DNA of 64,000 bases from Leclercia sp. AS011. GTDB lineage: Bacteria > Pseudomonadota > Gammaproteobacteria > Enterobacterales > Enterobacteriaceae. A model generated the notes under the pieces. That model did no database searches and was not told the DNA's origin. It saw nothing but the letters and a program-made list of their open reading frames with translations. This document shows positions 8,784-18,457 of the stretch, piece by piece (positions within the stretch are counted from its first letter, which is position 1; every line of letters begins with the position of its first letter). Position numbers and translations under genes: made by a program. The DNA lies in NCBI RefSeq assembly GCF_037152535.1, contig NZ_JBBCMA010000001.1, forward strand, positions 806,001 through 870,000. The letters are read 5' to 3'.

Positions 8784-10187
8784 ATGGTTGTTTCTCCCCG
8801 CATTCGCTGGCTGTTCCTCCTCCTCTGTACCCCCGGAGCCGTTCATAGCGCCCCGAATTCCTTTATCCAGCAGGCGCAAAACCCCTTCGACAATAACGGC
8901 GACAGCCTGCCGGACTTAGGCATGGCGACCCCGACGGGGGAGGGTGAAAAGCATCTGGCGGAGATGGCGAAAGCCTTCGGTGAAGCCAGCATGACCGACA
9001 ACGGCCTCACCACCGAGGAGCAGGCCCGGCAGTTTGCCCTGAGCCAGGTGCGGGACGCGGTCAGCCAGGAGGTTAATCAGCACATCGAGTCGTGGCTCTC
9101 CCCCTGGGGCAACGCCAGCGTCGATCTGCTGGTCGACGACGAAGGGCGATTCACCGGCAGCAAGGGTAACTGGTTTATCCCCTGGCAGGATAACAATCGC
9201 TATCTGACCTGGAGCCAGCTCGGGCTGACCCAGCAGGAGGACGGCCTGGTCAGTAACGCGGGCATCGGCCAGCGCTGGGTGGCGGGCAAATGGCTGCTGG
9301 GCTACAACACCTTTTACGACAATCTGCTGGATGAAAACCTGCAGCGCGCCGGGCTGGGGGCCGAAGCCTGGGGCGAATACCTGCGCCTGTCGGCCAACTA
9401 CTATCAGCCCTTTGCCAGCTGGCGCGACAGCTCGGCGGTCGAAGAACAGCGCATGGCGCGCGGCTACGACGTCACCGCCAAAGCCTGGCTGCCGTTCTGG
9501 CATCATCTCAATACCAGCGTCAGCTTCGAGCAGTACTACGGCGACAACGTCGATCTGTTTCACACCGGGACCGGCTATCGCAACCCGCTGGCGGTCAATC
9601 TGGGGCTCGATTACACCCCGGTACCGCTGGTGACCTTCTCCGCCGCGCACAAGCAGGGAGAGAGCGGGGTGAGCCAGAATAACCTCGGCCTCAAGCTCAA
9701 CTACCGCTTCGGGGTGCCGCTGAAAAAACAGCTCTCCGCCAGCGAAGTGATGGACAGCCGCTCCCTGCGGGGCAGTCGCTACGATCCGCCGGAACGCGAG
9801 AGCCTGCCGGTGCTGGAGTTCCGCCAGCGCAAGACCCTGTCGGTGTGGCTGGCAACGCCGCCGTGGGATCTTAAGCCGGGTGAGACGGTGGTCCTGAAAC
9901 TGGATATTCGCAGCCGTCACGGGGTGAAGACGCTGCACTGGCAGGGCGATACCCAGGCGCTGAGTCTGACCTCACCGGCGCAGGCCAGTGACAGCGATGG
10001 CTGGAGCATTATTCTGCCGGCGTGGGATAACCGCGAGGGGGCGAGCAACCGCTGGAAGCTGTCGGTGGTGGTGGAAGATAAAGCCGGGCAGCGCGTCTCT
10101 TCCAATGAGATCACGCTGGCGCTGACGCAGCCGCTACTGGCCCTGCCGGAAGAGGATCCGCGCTGGGCGTTGCTGCCGGACGAGTAA
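8784..10187 (+). CDS. ychO: Inverse autotransporter (intimin/invasin-like) protein YchO
   Basis: Outer-membrane beta-barrel protein of 467 residues related to E. coli YchO (YchP). A signal peptide ends near AVHSA (about residue 23). The intimin/invasin-type barrel follows (about 90-330), including SWLSPWGNASVDL, GQRWVAGKWLLGYNTFYD and the closing LNYRFGVPLKKQL motif. The C-terminal 120 residues form a single Ig-like passenger domain, much shorter than in true invasins. I chose ATG 8784; a GTG three bases earlier is possible, and neither has a strong ribosome site. It is convergent with narL with a 2-bp gap, the same neighbour as in E. coli. The role (adhesion or biofilm) is inferred from the family. 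Confidence 0.88.
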   Translation: MVVSPRIRWLFLLLCTPGAVHSAPNSFIQQAQNPFDNNGDSLPDLGMATPTGEGEKHLAEMAKAFGEASMTDNGLTTEEQARQFALSQVRDAVSQEVNQHIESWLSPWGNASVDLLVDDEGRFTGSKGNWFIPWQDNNRYLTWSQLGLTQQEDGLVSNAGIGQRWVAGKWLLGYNTFYDNLLDENLQRAGLGAEAWGEYLRLSANYYQPFASWRDSSAVEEQRMARGYDVTAKAWLPFWHHLNTSVSFEQYYGDNVDLFHTGTGYRNPLAVNLGLDYTPVPLVTFSAAHKQGESGVSQNNLGLKLNYRFGVPLKKQLSASEVMDSRSLRGSRYDPPERESLPVLEFRQRKTLSVWLATPPWDLKPGETVVLKLDIRSRHGVKTLHWQGDTQALSLTSPAQASDSDGWSIILPAWDNREGASNRWKLSVVVEDKAGQRVSSNEITLALTQPLLALPEEDPRWALLPDE

Positions 10188-10189
10188 AC

Positions 10190-10840
10190 TCAGAAAATGC
10201 GTTCCTGATGCACCCACACCGCGGCTTCTACGCGGGATTTCAGCTTCATCTTCTTCAGCATATGTTTCACATGCACTTTGACCGTGCTCTCGGTGATGTC
10301 CAGACGACGGGCGATCATCTTGTTCGGCAGGCCCTGGGCAATCAGCTTGAGGATGTCGCGCTCGCGCGGGGTCAGCTGGCTGACGTCGCGGTCGGAGGTG
10401 GCGCGGTTGGCCCGCAGGCTGGCCGCCAGCACCGGGGTGAGGGCTTCGCTCAGCACCATGTCACCGGCCGCCGCCTGTTGCAGGGATTTCAGCAGCTCTT
10501 CCGGCTCCATGTCTTTCAGCAGGTAGCCATCCGCGCCGCGTTTCAGGGCGGTAACGACATCCTCTTCATGGTTGGAGACGCTGAACACCACCACGCGCCC
10601 GGAGAGCGATTTCTCGCGCAGCTTATCGAGGGTCTCGAGGCCGTTCATGCCGGGCATATTCAGGTCGAGCAGGATCAGATCGGGATCGAGCGCCTCGGCC
10701 AGCTCAATGCCCTGTTCGCCGTTGCTGGCTTCGCCCACCACGGTGATATCCGAGGCCATGCTGATAAGTTGTTTTACGCCGGTGCGCAGCATCGGATGGT
10801 CGTCGATCAGCAGGATTGTGGCTGGCTCCTGATTAGACAT
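10190..10840 (-). CDS. narL: Nitrate/nitrite response regulator NarL
   Basis: DNA-binding response regulator of 216 residues, the same length as E. coli NarL. The receiver domain has acidic residues D13/D14, phosphorylation site D59 (LLLDLNMPG) and a conserved Lys in YLLKDMEP. The LuxR/FixJ-type HTH follows ([15 protein letters not shown] ... [14 protein letters not shown]). It activates narK and narGHJI and represses many fermentation or alternative respiration genes when nitrate is present. The start MSNQEP was chosen because it gives the family length and overlaps the 3' end of narX by 8 bp, as in E. coli; the longer upstream frame lies inside narX. Confidence 0.97.
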   Translation of the reverse strand: MSNQEPATILLIDDHPMLRTGVKQLISMASDITVVGEASNGEQGIELAEALDPDLILLDLNMPGMNGLETLDKLREKSLSGRVVVFSVSNHEEDVVTALKRGADGYLLKDMEPEELLKSLQQAAAGDMVLSEALTPVLAASLRANRATSDRDVSQLTPRERDILKLIAQGLPNKMIARRLDITESTVKVHVKHMLKKMKLKSRVEAAVWVHQERIF

Positions 10841-12629
10841 GGTGTTCTCCTTGGGCAGTGAAAAGAGGCTTTTCGGGAATAAAGGTGACGATGACGTCCG
10901 TTCCGCCTGATTCGCCTGGGCGAACCTGGCAATCTCCACGCAGACTTTGTGCGCGGTCGCGCATAATAATCAGACCATAGTGGTTACTTCTTTCGGCGTT
11001 GGCCGGTAGCCCGCAGCCGTTGTCGCGCACTACCAGTTTGACCTGGTTATCGTGCTGGGTGACGGTGAGCGAGACCGCCGTCGCCCCGGAATGTTTCAGC
11101 GCGTTGCTCAACGCTTCGCGGGCAATCTGCAGCAGATGGATGGCCTGGTGCGAGGGCACGAACCGCGGCGGCAGCTGGTAGTCCAGGGTTACGGTAAAGC
11201 CGAGCCGGGCGCTGAACTCCTGGCAGCTGGCCTCCAGCGCCGGACGCAGGCCGGGCTCGGTGAGCTGCAAACGGAAGGTGGTCAGCAGCTCGCGCAGCTG
11301 CACCCAGGAGGTGTTCAGCTCGTTGCGGATCTGGCTCAGCAGCTGCTTGTGGCTCTCGGGCAGGTCGGCGTCCTGCATCTGCAGACAGCTGACCTGCATC
11401 TTCATGCAGGAGAGCGACTGGGCGATGGAGTCATGCAGCTCCCGGGCAATGGTGGCGCGCTCTTCCATCACAATCAGCTGCTGCTGTTTTTCCTGATGGC
11501 GGTCGAGCGCCAGGGTGGCGGTCAACTGCTCGACAAGGGTATCGACCAGCTGCTGCTGATCGTGGCTCAGGTGGCGTCCGGCGGGCAGAGTGGCCAGTAA
11601 AATGCCGTATTGCGTCAGATTATCCGCCAGCCGCCATTTCAGGGTCGTGCCGCTGGTGGTCAGCGGCGGCAGGCCGCGTGGACAGAGGTGGCAGCCGATC
11701 TCATCGCAGCTCATATCTGACTGACAGGTAAATTCCTGGTGATTATCTTCATCTTCCTGGTCATACACCCGCAGCTCGATATCGTGCAGCAGGGTCAGAT
11801 TCTGCAAACCGTTAAGCACCGGCGAGAGCCGCTCGCACAGCGGCACCTGGGAGTGCAGGCGGCGGTTGGCCTGCCAGAGGAAGGAGAGGATCTCGTTTTT
11901 CTGCTCCAGCCCGGCGGTTTTCTCCCGCACCCGCTGCTCCAGCACCGCATAGCTTTCGGCCAGCTCGCCGGACATGGTGTTCAGCGCTTCGCCGAGCATC
12001 GCCATCTCATTGCGGCCGTTGATATGCGTGCGTTGGCTAAAATCACGTTGGGACACGGCGCGGGCCATCGCCAGCAGTTGCCGCCAGGGGTGGAGCAGCC
12101 TGGCGCGTAGCCACAGGATGGTGAAGACCAGCAGCAGCGCCATAAATACCGCCATCAACTGTTGCAGCACCACCACCCGCTCAATACGTTGTTCGGTGCT
12201 ACTGTCAAAGGCGGTGACCAGATTATCGATGCGGGTGACGAAACCGGAGATATCACTGGCGACCGCGTCAGGGTTTTGCGCCTTACGCAGCCCCGGTGCC
12301 AGCTGGTTTTGCCAGTAATCCTGCAGGGCTTTTAGCTGCGCCTGCTGATGATCGCGCTGTGCCGCGCTCTGCAGCACCGGGCTGAACGCCGTGGCGTTCA
12401 TTTCGTCGAGCAACGCCTCATCTTTGGCTTCCAGCGGGATCGCCGCCAGCAGACGATAGCTCTGCATACGCAGCGAGCCGGCTTTATTAATCGCGTGGGC
12501 GCTGCCCTGAACGCCCTGCACCAGCCAGCCGGAAATTGCCATTCCCGTCACCCCGATGGCGGTAGACAGCATGACAATCAGCACCAGTTGGTTAACCAGC
12601 GTTAGCGGTGAAAAACAGCGTTTAAACAT
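10833..12629 (-). CDS. narX: Nitrate/nitrite sensor histidine kinase NarX
   Basis: Inner-membrane sensor of 598 residues, the same length as E. coli NarX. A first transmembrane segment (about 15-37) precedes the periplasmic P-box ([18 protein letters not shown]), the nitrate-binding signature. A second segment lies near 150-175, then HAMP, a Cys-rich central GAF-like module ([12 protein letters not shown]), and the HisKA_3/HATPase kinase core with the phospho-His in [12 protein letters not shown]. It phosphorylates NarL when nitrate binds. Start MFKRCFSP was chosen by homology to the E. coli start; the frame extends upstream without support. Cotranscribed with narL and divergent from narK. 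Confidence 0.97.
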   Translation of the reverse strand: MFKRCFSPLTLVNQLVLIVMLSTAIGVTGMAISGWLVQGVQGSAHAINKAGSLRMQSYRLLAAIPLEAKDEALLDEMNATAFSPVLQSAAQRDHQQAQLKALQDYWQNQLAPGLRKAQNPDAVASDISGFVTRIDNLVTAFDSSTEQRIERVVVLQQLMAVFMALLLVFTILWLRARLLHPWRQLLAMARAVSQRDFSQRTHINGRNEMAMLGEALNTMSGELAESYAVLEQRVREKTAGLEQKNEILSFLWQANRRLHSQVPLCERLSPVLNGLQNLTLLHDIELRVYDQEDEDNHQEFTCQSDMSCDEIGCHLCPRGLPPLTTSGTTLKWRLADNLTQYGILLATLPAGRHLSHDQQQLVDTLVEQLTATLALDRHQEKQQQLIVMEERATIARELHDSIAQSLSCMKMQVSCLQMQDADLPESHKQLLSQIRNELNTSWVQLRELLTTFRLQLTEPGLRPALEASCQEFSARLGFTVTLDYQLPPRFVPSHQAIHLLQIAREALSNALKHSGATAVSLTVTQHDNQVKLVVRDNGCGLPANAERSNHYGLIIMRDRAQSLRGDCQVRPGESGGTDVIVTFIPEKPLFTAQGEHHV

Positions 12630-12813
12630 AGGGCAGTCTGGCTCCTGACAATGCCTGAACTCGGCAAGGGCTCCATTCTCAGGCATACCCTGGAGTATAC
12701 CCATACCCCAAAAGGATTACCTCCTAATTGCCATATGTCGGATGAATGGGAGGAGGGGGTAGACGGGGCGTAGCAGCACAGTGAAAAACCACACCTTTTT
12801 TAGAGAATTTAGC

Positions 12814-12829
12814 TACTCATCAGGGAGTA
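12814..12829. promoter_or_regulatory. NarL/NarP 7-2-7 binding site of narK
   Basis: TACTCAT-CA-GGGAGTA: two inverted heptamers separated by 2 bp, the arrangement preferred by the NarL dimer. The left heptamer fits TACYYMT fully and the right differs at one position. The centre is 52 bp upstream of the FNR box centre. Confidence 0.6.
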
Positions 12830-12866
12830 TGGCAACTTTTGCCCGCGGAATTTGCCCGCCTTCCCC

Positions 12867-12880
12867 TTGATTTATATCAA
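12867..12880. promoter_or_regulatory. FNR box of narK
   Basis: TTGATTTATATCAA matches the FNR consensus TTGAT-N4-ATCAA at all ten specified positions. If it acts at -41.5 as in E. coli, transcription of narK starts near 12915, 24 bp before the ATG. Confidence 0.85.
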
Positions 12881-12938
12881 CTTCCTGTCTGCTTAAAACC
12901 CTGATCTTTGTAGCATCTTTTAAGAATCAGAGGTGTCT

Positions 12939-14333
12939 ATGAGTCACTCAACTACCCCCGAAAGGGATTCCGGCCCGGTTATTACGGAGTGGCGTCCGGA
13001 AGATCCGGCGTTCTGGCAACAGCGCGGCCAACGTATAGCCAGTCGTAATCTATGGATCTCCGTTCCCTGTCTGCTGCTGGCGTTCTGCGTCTGGATGTTG
13101 TTCAGCGCCGTCGCCGTCAACCTGCCAAAAGTGGGCTTCAAATTTACCACCGACCAGCTGTTTATGTTAACGGCGCTGCCGGCACTCTCCGGAGCGCTGC
13201 TGCGTGTGCCTTATGCCTTTATGGTGCCGCTGTTCGGCGGTCGCCGCTGGACGGCGTTCAGTACCGGGATCATGATTATCCCGTGTGTGTGGCTGGGCTT
13301 TGCGGTGCAGGATACCTCCACGCCGTTCAGCGTCTTTGTCATTATCTCTCTGCTGTGCGGCTTTGCGGGGGCGAACTTTGCCTCCAGCATGGCGAACATC
13401 AGCTTCTTCTTCCCGAAACAGAAGCAGGGCGGGGCACTGGGGATCAACGGCGGTCTGGGCAACATGGGCGTCAGCGTGATGCAGCTGATTGCGCCGCTGG
13501 CGATCTCGGTCTCCATCTTTGCCGCCTTTGGCGGTGCAGGCGTTGAGCAGGCCGATGGCTCGTACCTGTTCCTGCAGAACGCGGCCTGGATCTGGGTGCC
13601 GTTCCTGGTGGTCTTAACCCTGGCCGCATGGTTCGGCATGAACGACCTGGCGGCGTCGAAAGCCTCCCTGAGCGAACAGCTCCCGGTGCTCAAGCGTGCC
13701 CATCTGTGGATCATGGCGCTGCTCTATCTGGCAACCTTCGGCTCCTTTATCGGCTTCTCCGCCGGGTTTGCGATGCTGTCGAAAACCCAGTTCCCGGACG
13801 TGCAGATCCTGCATTATGCCTTCTTCGGCCCGTTCATTGGTGCCCTGGCGCGCTCCACCGGGGGGATGATCTCTGACCGCCTGGGCGGGACCCGCGTCAC
13901 GCTGGTGAACTTTGTGGTAATGGCGATCTTCTGCGCCCTGCTGTTTATGACCCTGCCGGTTAACGGCGTGGGCGGCAACTTTGGTGCCTTCTTCGCAGTG
14001 TTTATGGTGCTGTTCCTGACCGCCGGGCTGGGTAGCGCCTCGACCTTCCAGATGATCTCGGTGATCTTCCGTAAGCTGACGATGGATCGCGTCAAAGCGC
14101 AGGGCGGAAGCGAAGAGCAGGCGATGCGTGAAGCGGCCACCGACACCGCCGCCGCGCTGGGCTTCATCTCTGCAATTGGCGCAATTGGCGGATTCTTTAT
14201 CCCGAAAGCGTTCGGTATCTCTCTGGACCTGACCGGCTCACCGGCGGGAGCCATGAAAGTGTTCCTTGTTTTCTATATCGCCTGCGTGTTTGTCACCTGG
14301 CTGGTATACGGACGGAATTCTAATAAAAAATAA
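12939..14333 (+). CDS. narK: Nitrate/nitrite transporter NarK
   Basis: Major facilitator protein of 464 residues (E. coli NarK 463) with 12 predicted membrane segments, exchanging nitrate and nitrite across the inner membrane. Visible family signatures include the two Gly-rich nitrate motifs GFAGANFASSMANISFFFP and FISAIGAIGGFFIPKAFG, and the charged MFS loop (SDRLGGTRVT). ATG 12939 is favoured over the GTG at 12933 because the AGAGG ribosome site (12929-12933) overlaps that GTG and is 5 bp from the ATG. It works with NarGHI, supplying nitrate to the cytoplasmic active site and exporting nitrite. Confidence 0.97.
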   Translation: MSHSTTPERDSGPVITEWRPEDPAFWQQRGQRIASRNLWISVPCLLLAFCVWMLFSAVAVNLPKVGFKFTTDQLFMLTALPALSGALLRVPYAFMVPLFGGRRWTAFSTGIMIIPCVWLGFAVQDTSTPFSVFVIISLLCGFAGANFASSMANISFFFPKQKQGGALGINGGLGNMGVSVMQLIAPLAISVSIFAAFGGAGVEQADGSYLFLQNAAWIWVPFLVVLTLAAWFGMNDLAASKASLSEQLPVLKRAHLWIMALLYLATFGSFIGFSAGFAMLSKTQFPDVQILHYAFFGPFIGALARSTGGMISDRLGGTRVTLVNFVVMAIFCALLFMTLPVNGVGGNFGAFFAVFMVLFLTAGLGSASTFQMISVIFRKLTMDRVKAQGGSEEQAMREAATDTAAALGFISAIGAIGGFFIPKAFGISLDLTGSPAGAMKVFLVFYIACVFVTWLVYGRNSNKK

Positions 14334-14352
14334 GTAAGTTGATTATCCGTTT

Positions 14353-14378
14353 GCGCGGCCCGGTGCCGCGCTTTTTTT
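14353..14378 (+). terminator. Rho-independent terminator of narK
   Basis: Stem GCGCGGC/GCCGCGC with a 5-nt loop followed by seven T residues, 19 bp after the narK stop. Confidence 0.9.
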
Positions 14379-14463
14379 GCCCGGTATTTAGTTACAACAT
14401 ACTCTTCACGATGGCCCCGTCGCCGCCTGGACACTGCGATCGCCATCGCTAAACAGGAGGCTC

Positions 14464-14480
14464 TACCCCTTAATACCCCT
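14464..14480. promoter_or_regulatory. Upstream NarL heptamers of narG
   Basis: Two direct TACCCCT heptamers (14464-14470 and 14474-14480), both matching TACYYMT fully. Their centre lies about 148 bp upstream of the FNR box centre. This corresponds to the remote NarL site near -190 of E. coli narG, which needs IHF-induced bending. Confidence 0.7.
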
Positions 14481-14535
14481 CTGCGTCTCTTCCCCACACT
14501 CTTTTGTACGATAATTTAAAAATATCCATATAAAA

Positions 14536-14548
14536 CAATATATTGAAA
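14536..14548. promoter_or_regulatory. Candidate IHF site of narG
   Basis: CAATATATTGAAA fits the IHF consensus YAANNNNTTGATW with one mismatch and lies in an AT-rich stretch between the remote NarL heptamers and the FNR box. It is about 120 bp upstream of the expected start, close to the E. coli IHF position. Confidence 0.5.
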
Positions 14549-14560
14549 TGATACGTCTTG

Positions 14561-14576
14561 TACCGCTTTAGGGGTA
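14561..14576. promoter_or_regulatory. NarL 7-2-7 site of narG
   Basis: TACCGCT-TT-AGGGGTA, two inverted heptamers with a 2-bp gap; one position of the left heptamer is off consensus. Its centre is 52 bp from the FNR box centre, the same spacing as at narK. Confidence 0.55.
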
Positions 14577-14613
14577 GTGACGTATTAGCCACCCTTAACA
14601 TCCCCTGTTCCTC

Positions 14614-14627
14614 TTGATCGTTATCAA
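14614..14627. promoter_or_regulatory. FNR box of narGHJI
   Basis: TTGATCGTTATCAA, a full match to TTGAT-N4-ATCAA, 86 bp before the narG start. It predicts transcription from about 14662 and strictly anaerobic expression. Confidence 0.85.
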
Positions 14628-14713
14628 TTCCCACCATCTTTCATGGCGTTACCTTCGCTGCAAATCAGCAATGTCGATTTAGAGAGCCACAGGCTCCACA
14701 CAGGAGATACCCG

Positions 14714-17700
14714 ATGAGCAAATTTTTGGACCGGTTTCGCTACTTCAAACAGAAGGGTGAAACTTTTGCCGATGGGCACGGCCAGGTTCTGGAGACCAAC
14801 CGGGACTGGGAAGACGGATACCGTCAGCGCTGGCAGCATGACAAAGTCGTCCGTTCCACCCACGGCGTAAACTGCACCGGCTCATGTAGCTGGAAGATTT
14901 TCGTGAAAAACGGTCTGGTGACCTGGGAAATGCAGCAGACTGACTACCCGCGCACCCGTCCGGATATGCCGAACCACGAACCGCGTGGCTGCCCGCGTGG
15001 CGCCAGCTACTCCTGGTATCTCTACAGCGCTAACCGCCTGAAATATCCGCTGATGCGTAAACGCCTGATGAAAATGTGGCGCGAAGCGAAAGTACAGCAC
15101 AGCGATCCGGTTGAAGCCTGGGCCTCTATTATCGAAGACGCCGACAAAGCCAAAAGCTTCAAGCAGGCCCGCGGTCGCGGCGGCTTCGTCCGCTCCTCCT
15201 GGCAGGAAGTGAACGAGCTGATTGCCGCCTCTAACGTCTATACCGTCAAAACCTATGGCCCGGACCGCGTGGCGGGCTTCTCGCCGATCCCGGCGATGTC
15301 GATGGTCTCCTATGCTTCCGGCGCACGCTACCTGTCGCTGATCGGCGGGACCTGCCTGAGCTTCTACGACTGGTACTGCGACCTGCCGCCTGCCTCCCCG
15401 CAGACCTGGGGCGAGCAGACCGACGTGCCGGAATCGGCTGACTGGTACAACTCCAGCTACATTATCGCCTGGGGCTCTAACGTTCCGCAGACCCGTACCC
15501 CGGACGCCCACTTCTTTACCGAAGTGCGTTACAAAGGCACCAAAACCGTAGCGGTCACCCCGGACTACGCCGAAATCGCCAAGCTGTGCGATCTGTGGCT
15601 GGCACCGAAACAGGGTACCGATGCGGCGATGGCGCTGGCGATGGGCCACGTCATGCTGCGTGAGTTCCACCTCGATAAACCAAGCCAGTACTTCACCGAC
15701 TACGTACGCAAATACACCGACATGCCGATGCTGGTGATGCTGGAAGAGCGTGACGGCTACTACGCCGCGGGCCGTATGCTGCGTGCCGCCGATCTGGTGG
15801 ATGCCCTGGGTCAGGAAAACAATCCTGAGTGGAAAACCGTTGCCTACAACAGCAATGGCGACATGATTGCGCCGAACGGCTCCATTGGCTTCCGCTGGGG
15901 CGAGAAGGGCAAGTGGAACCTCGAGCAGCGTGATGGCACCACCGGCGCTGAGGCCGAGCTGCGCCTGAGCATGCTGGGCAGCCAGGACGAGATCGCCGAT
16001 GTCGGCTTCCCGTACTTTGGCGGCGAAGGTTCTGAGCACTTCAACAAGGTTGAACTGCAGAACGTCCTGATGCACAAACTGCCGGCGAAACGCCTGCAGC
16101 TGGCCGACGGCTCCACCGCGCTGGTGACTACCGTTTACGACCTGACCCTGGCGAACTACGGTCTGGAGCGCGGTCTGAACGATGAAAACTGTGCCACCAG
16201 CTATGACGACGTAAAAGCCTACACCCCGGCCTGGGCTGAGCAGATCACCGGCGTACCGCGGGCGCACATCATCCGTACCGCACGTGAATTTGCTGATAAC
16301 GCGGATAAGACTCACGGCCGGTCGATGATCATTGTGGGTGCCGGTCTGAACCACTGGTATCACCTGGATATGAACTACCGTGGCCTGATCAACATGCTGA
16401 TCTTCTGCGGCTGCGTTGGTCAGAGCGGCGGTGGCTGGGCACACTACGTGGGCCAGGAAAAACTGCGTCCGCAGACCGGCTGGCAGCCGCTGGCGTTCGC
16501 CCTCGACTGGCAGCGCCCTGCGCGCCACATGAACAGCACCTCCTACTTCTATAACCACTCCAGCCAGTGGCGCTATGAGACAGTGACTGCCCAGGAACTG
16601 CTCTCCCCGATGGCGGATAAATCCCGCTATAGCGGTCATCTGATTGACTTCAACGTGCGCGCAGAGCGCATGGGCTGGCTGCCGTCTGCACCTCAGCTGG
16701 GCACCAACCCGCTGCGCATCGCGGAAGAGGCGAAGAAGGCGGGCATGTCCCCGGTGGATTACACCGTTAAATCCCTCAAAGACGGCTCAATCCGTTTCGC
16801 GGCAGAACAGCCGGAAAACGGTAAAAACCATCCGCGCAACCTGTTTATCTGGCGTTCCAACCTGCTGGGCTCGTCCGGTAAAGGCCACGAGTACATGCTG
16901 AAATACCTGCTCGGTACCGAAAACGGTATCCAGGGTAAAGATCTCGGCAAGCAGGGCGGCGTGAAGCCGGAAGAGGTGGAGTGGAAAGACAACGGTCTCG
17001 ACGGCAAGCTGGATCTGGTGGTGACCCTCGACTTCCGTCTGTCCAGCACCTGCCTGTACTCCGACATCGTGCTGCCAACCGCGACCTGGTATGAAAAAGA
17101 CGACATGAATACCTCGGATATGCATCCGTTTATTCATCCGCTGTCTGCGGCCGTTGACCCGGCGTGGGAATCGAAAAGCGACTGGGATATCTACAAGGAC
17201 ATCGCGAAGAAATTCTCTGAAGTCTGCGTGGGACACCTCGGCAAAGAGACCGACGTGGTGACGCTGCCTATTCAGCACGACTCCGCTGCCGAACTGGCGC
17301 AGCCGCTGGACGTGAAGGACTGGAAAAAAGGCGAATGCGACCTGATCCCGGGCGTGACCGCGCCGCACATTATTCCGGTGGAACGTGACTACCCGGCAAC
17401 CTACGAGCGCTTTACCTCTATCGGCCCGCTGATGGAGAAAATCGGTAACGGCGGGAAGGGCATCGGCTGGAACACCCAGACCGAAATGGATCTGCTGCGC
17501 AAGCTTAACTACACCAAAGCGGACGGCCCGGCCAAAGGCCAGCCAATGCTGAACACGGCGATTGATGCGGCAGAGATGATCCTGACCCTGGCGCCGGAAA
17601 CCAACGGCCAGGTGTCGGTGAAAGCCTGGGCGGCGCTGAGTGAGTTTACCGGGCGCGACCATACGCATCTGGCCTTAAACAAAGAAGACGAAAAGATCCG

Positions 17701-18457
17701 CTTCCGCGATATTCAGGCCCAGCCGCGCAAAATCATCTCCAGCCCGACCTGGTCTGGCCTCGAAGATGAGCACGTGTCCTATAACGCCGGCTATACCAAC
17801 GTGCACGAGCTGATCCCATGGCGCACCCTGTCCGGCCGTCAGTCGCTGTATCAGGATCACCAGTGGATGCGCGACTTCGGTGAGAGCCTGCTGGTGTACC
17901 GTCCACCAATCGACACTCGCTCGGTGAAAGCCGTGATGGGCAAGAAATCCAACGGCAATCCGGAGAAGGCGCTGAACTTCCTGACGCCGCACCAGAAGTG
18001 GGGGATCCACTCCACCTACAGCGACAACCTGCTGATGCTGACCCTGTCGCGCGGTGGCCCGATTGTCTGGATGAGCGAAACGGACGCTAAAGATCTGGGT
18101 ATTGAAGATAACGACTGGATCGAAGTGTTCAACAGCAACGGTGCCCTGACGGCGCGAGCGGTGGTGAGCCAGCGTGTCCCGGCCGGGATGACCATGATGT
18201 ACCACGCGCAGGAACGTATCGTTAACCTGCCGGGTTCAGAGATCACCGAGCAGCGCGGCGGGATCCACAACTCCGTGACCCGTATTACGCCGAAGCCGAC
18301 CCATATGATCGGCGGTTATGCCCAGCTGGCCTACGGCTTTAACTACTACGGCACCGTAGGATCGAACCGCGATGAGTTCGTGGTGGTACGTAAGATGAAG
18401 AATATTAACTGGTTAGACGGCGAAGGTAATGACCAGGTACAGGAGAGCGTAAAATGA
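14714..18457 (+). CDS. narG: Respiratory nitrate reductase A, alpha (molybdenum) subunit NarG
   Basis: Catalytic subunit of 1247 residues, exactly the E. coli NarG length. It reduces nitrate to nitrite at a bis-MGD molybdenum centre on the cytoplasmic face of the inner membrane. The FS0 [4Fe-4S] ligands H50, C54 and C58 are visible (THGVNCTGSCSW), with the fourth Cys in EPRGCPRGAS. The N-terminus has the vestigial RR-like segment (SKFLDRFRYF) that is not exported. First gene of narGHJI, with a GGAG ribosome site 8 bp before the ATG. Electrons reach it through NarH from NarI and the quinol pool. Confidence 0.98.
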   Translation: MSKFLDRFRYFKQKGETFADGHGQVLETNRDWEDGYRQRWQHDKVVRSTHGVNCTGSCSWKIFVKNGLVTWEMQQTDYPRTRPDMPNHEPRGCPRGASYSWYLYSANRLKYPLMRKRLMKMWREAKVQHSDPVEAWASIIEDADKAKSFKQARGRGGFVRSSWQEVNELIAASNVYTVKTYGPDRVAGFSPIPAMSMVSYASGARYLSLIGGTCLSFYDWYCDLPPASPQTWGEQTDVPESADWYNSSYIIAWGSNVPQTRTPDAHFFTEVRYKGTKTVAVTPDYAEIAKLCDLWLAPKQGTDAAMALAMGHVMLREFHLDKPSQYFTDYVRKYTDMPMLVMLEERDGYYAAGRMLRAADLVDALGQENNPEWKTVAYNSNGDMIAPNGSIGFRWGEKGKWNLEQRDGTTGAEAELRLSMLGSQDEIADVGFPYFGGEGSEHFNKVELQNVLMHKLPAKRLQLADGSTALVTTVYDLTLANYGLERGLNDENCATSYDDVKAYTPAWAEQITGVPRAHIIRTAREFADNADKTHGRSMIIVGAGLNHWYHLDMNYRGLINMLIFCGCVGQSGGGWAHYVGQEKLRPQTGWQPLAFALDWQRPARHMNSTSYFYNHSSQWRYETVTAQELLSPMADKSRYSGHLIDFNVRAERMGWLPSAPQLGTNPLRIAEEAKKAGMSPVDYTVKSLKDGSIRFAAEQPENGKNHPRNLFIWRSNLLGSSGKGHEYMLKYLLGTENGIQGKDLGKQGGVKPEEVEWKDNGLDGKLDLVVTLDFRLSSTCLYSDIVLPTATWYEKDDMNTSDMHPFIHPLSAAVDPAWESKSDWDIYKDIAKKFSEVCVGHLGKETDVVTLPIQHDSAAELAQPLDVKDWKKGECDLIPGVTAPHIIPVERDYPATYERFTSIGPLMEKIGNGGKGIGWNTQTEMDLLRKLNYTKADGPAKGQPMLNTAIDAAEMILTLAPETNGQVSVKAWAALSEFTGRDHTHLALNKEDEKIRFRDIQAQPRKIISSPTWSGLEDEHVSYNAGYTNVHELIPWRTLSGRQSLYQDHQWMRDFGESLLVYRPPIDTRSVKAVMGKKSNGNPEKALNFLTPHQKWGIHSTYSDNLLMLTLSRGGPIVWMSETDAKDLGIEDNDWIEVFNSNGALTARAVVSQRVPAGMTMMYHAQERIVNLPGSEITEQRGGIHNSVTRITPKPTHMIGGYAQLAYGFNYYGTVGSNRDEFVVVRKMKNINWLDGEGNDQVQESVK

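Larger units (their letters stand above)
12630..12938. promoter_or_regulatory. narX-narK divergent control region
   Basis: A 309-bp intergenic stretch with no gene. It holds several NarL-type heptamers (TACYYMT), for example TACCCAT at 12698-12704 near the narX side, the 7-2-7 site at 12814-12829 and the FNR box at 12867-12880. This matches the known logic of E. coli narK (FNR activation without oxygen, NarL activation with nitrate). Promoter hexamers for narX were not resolved. Confidence 0.7.
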
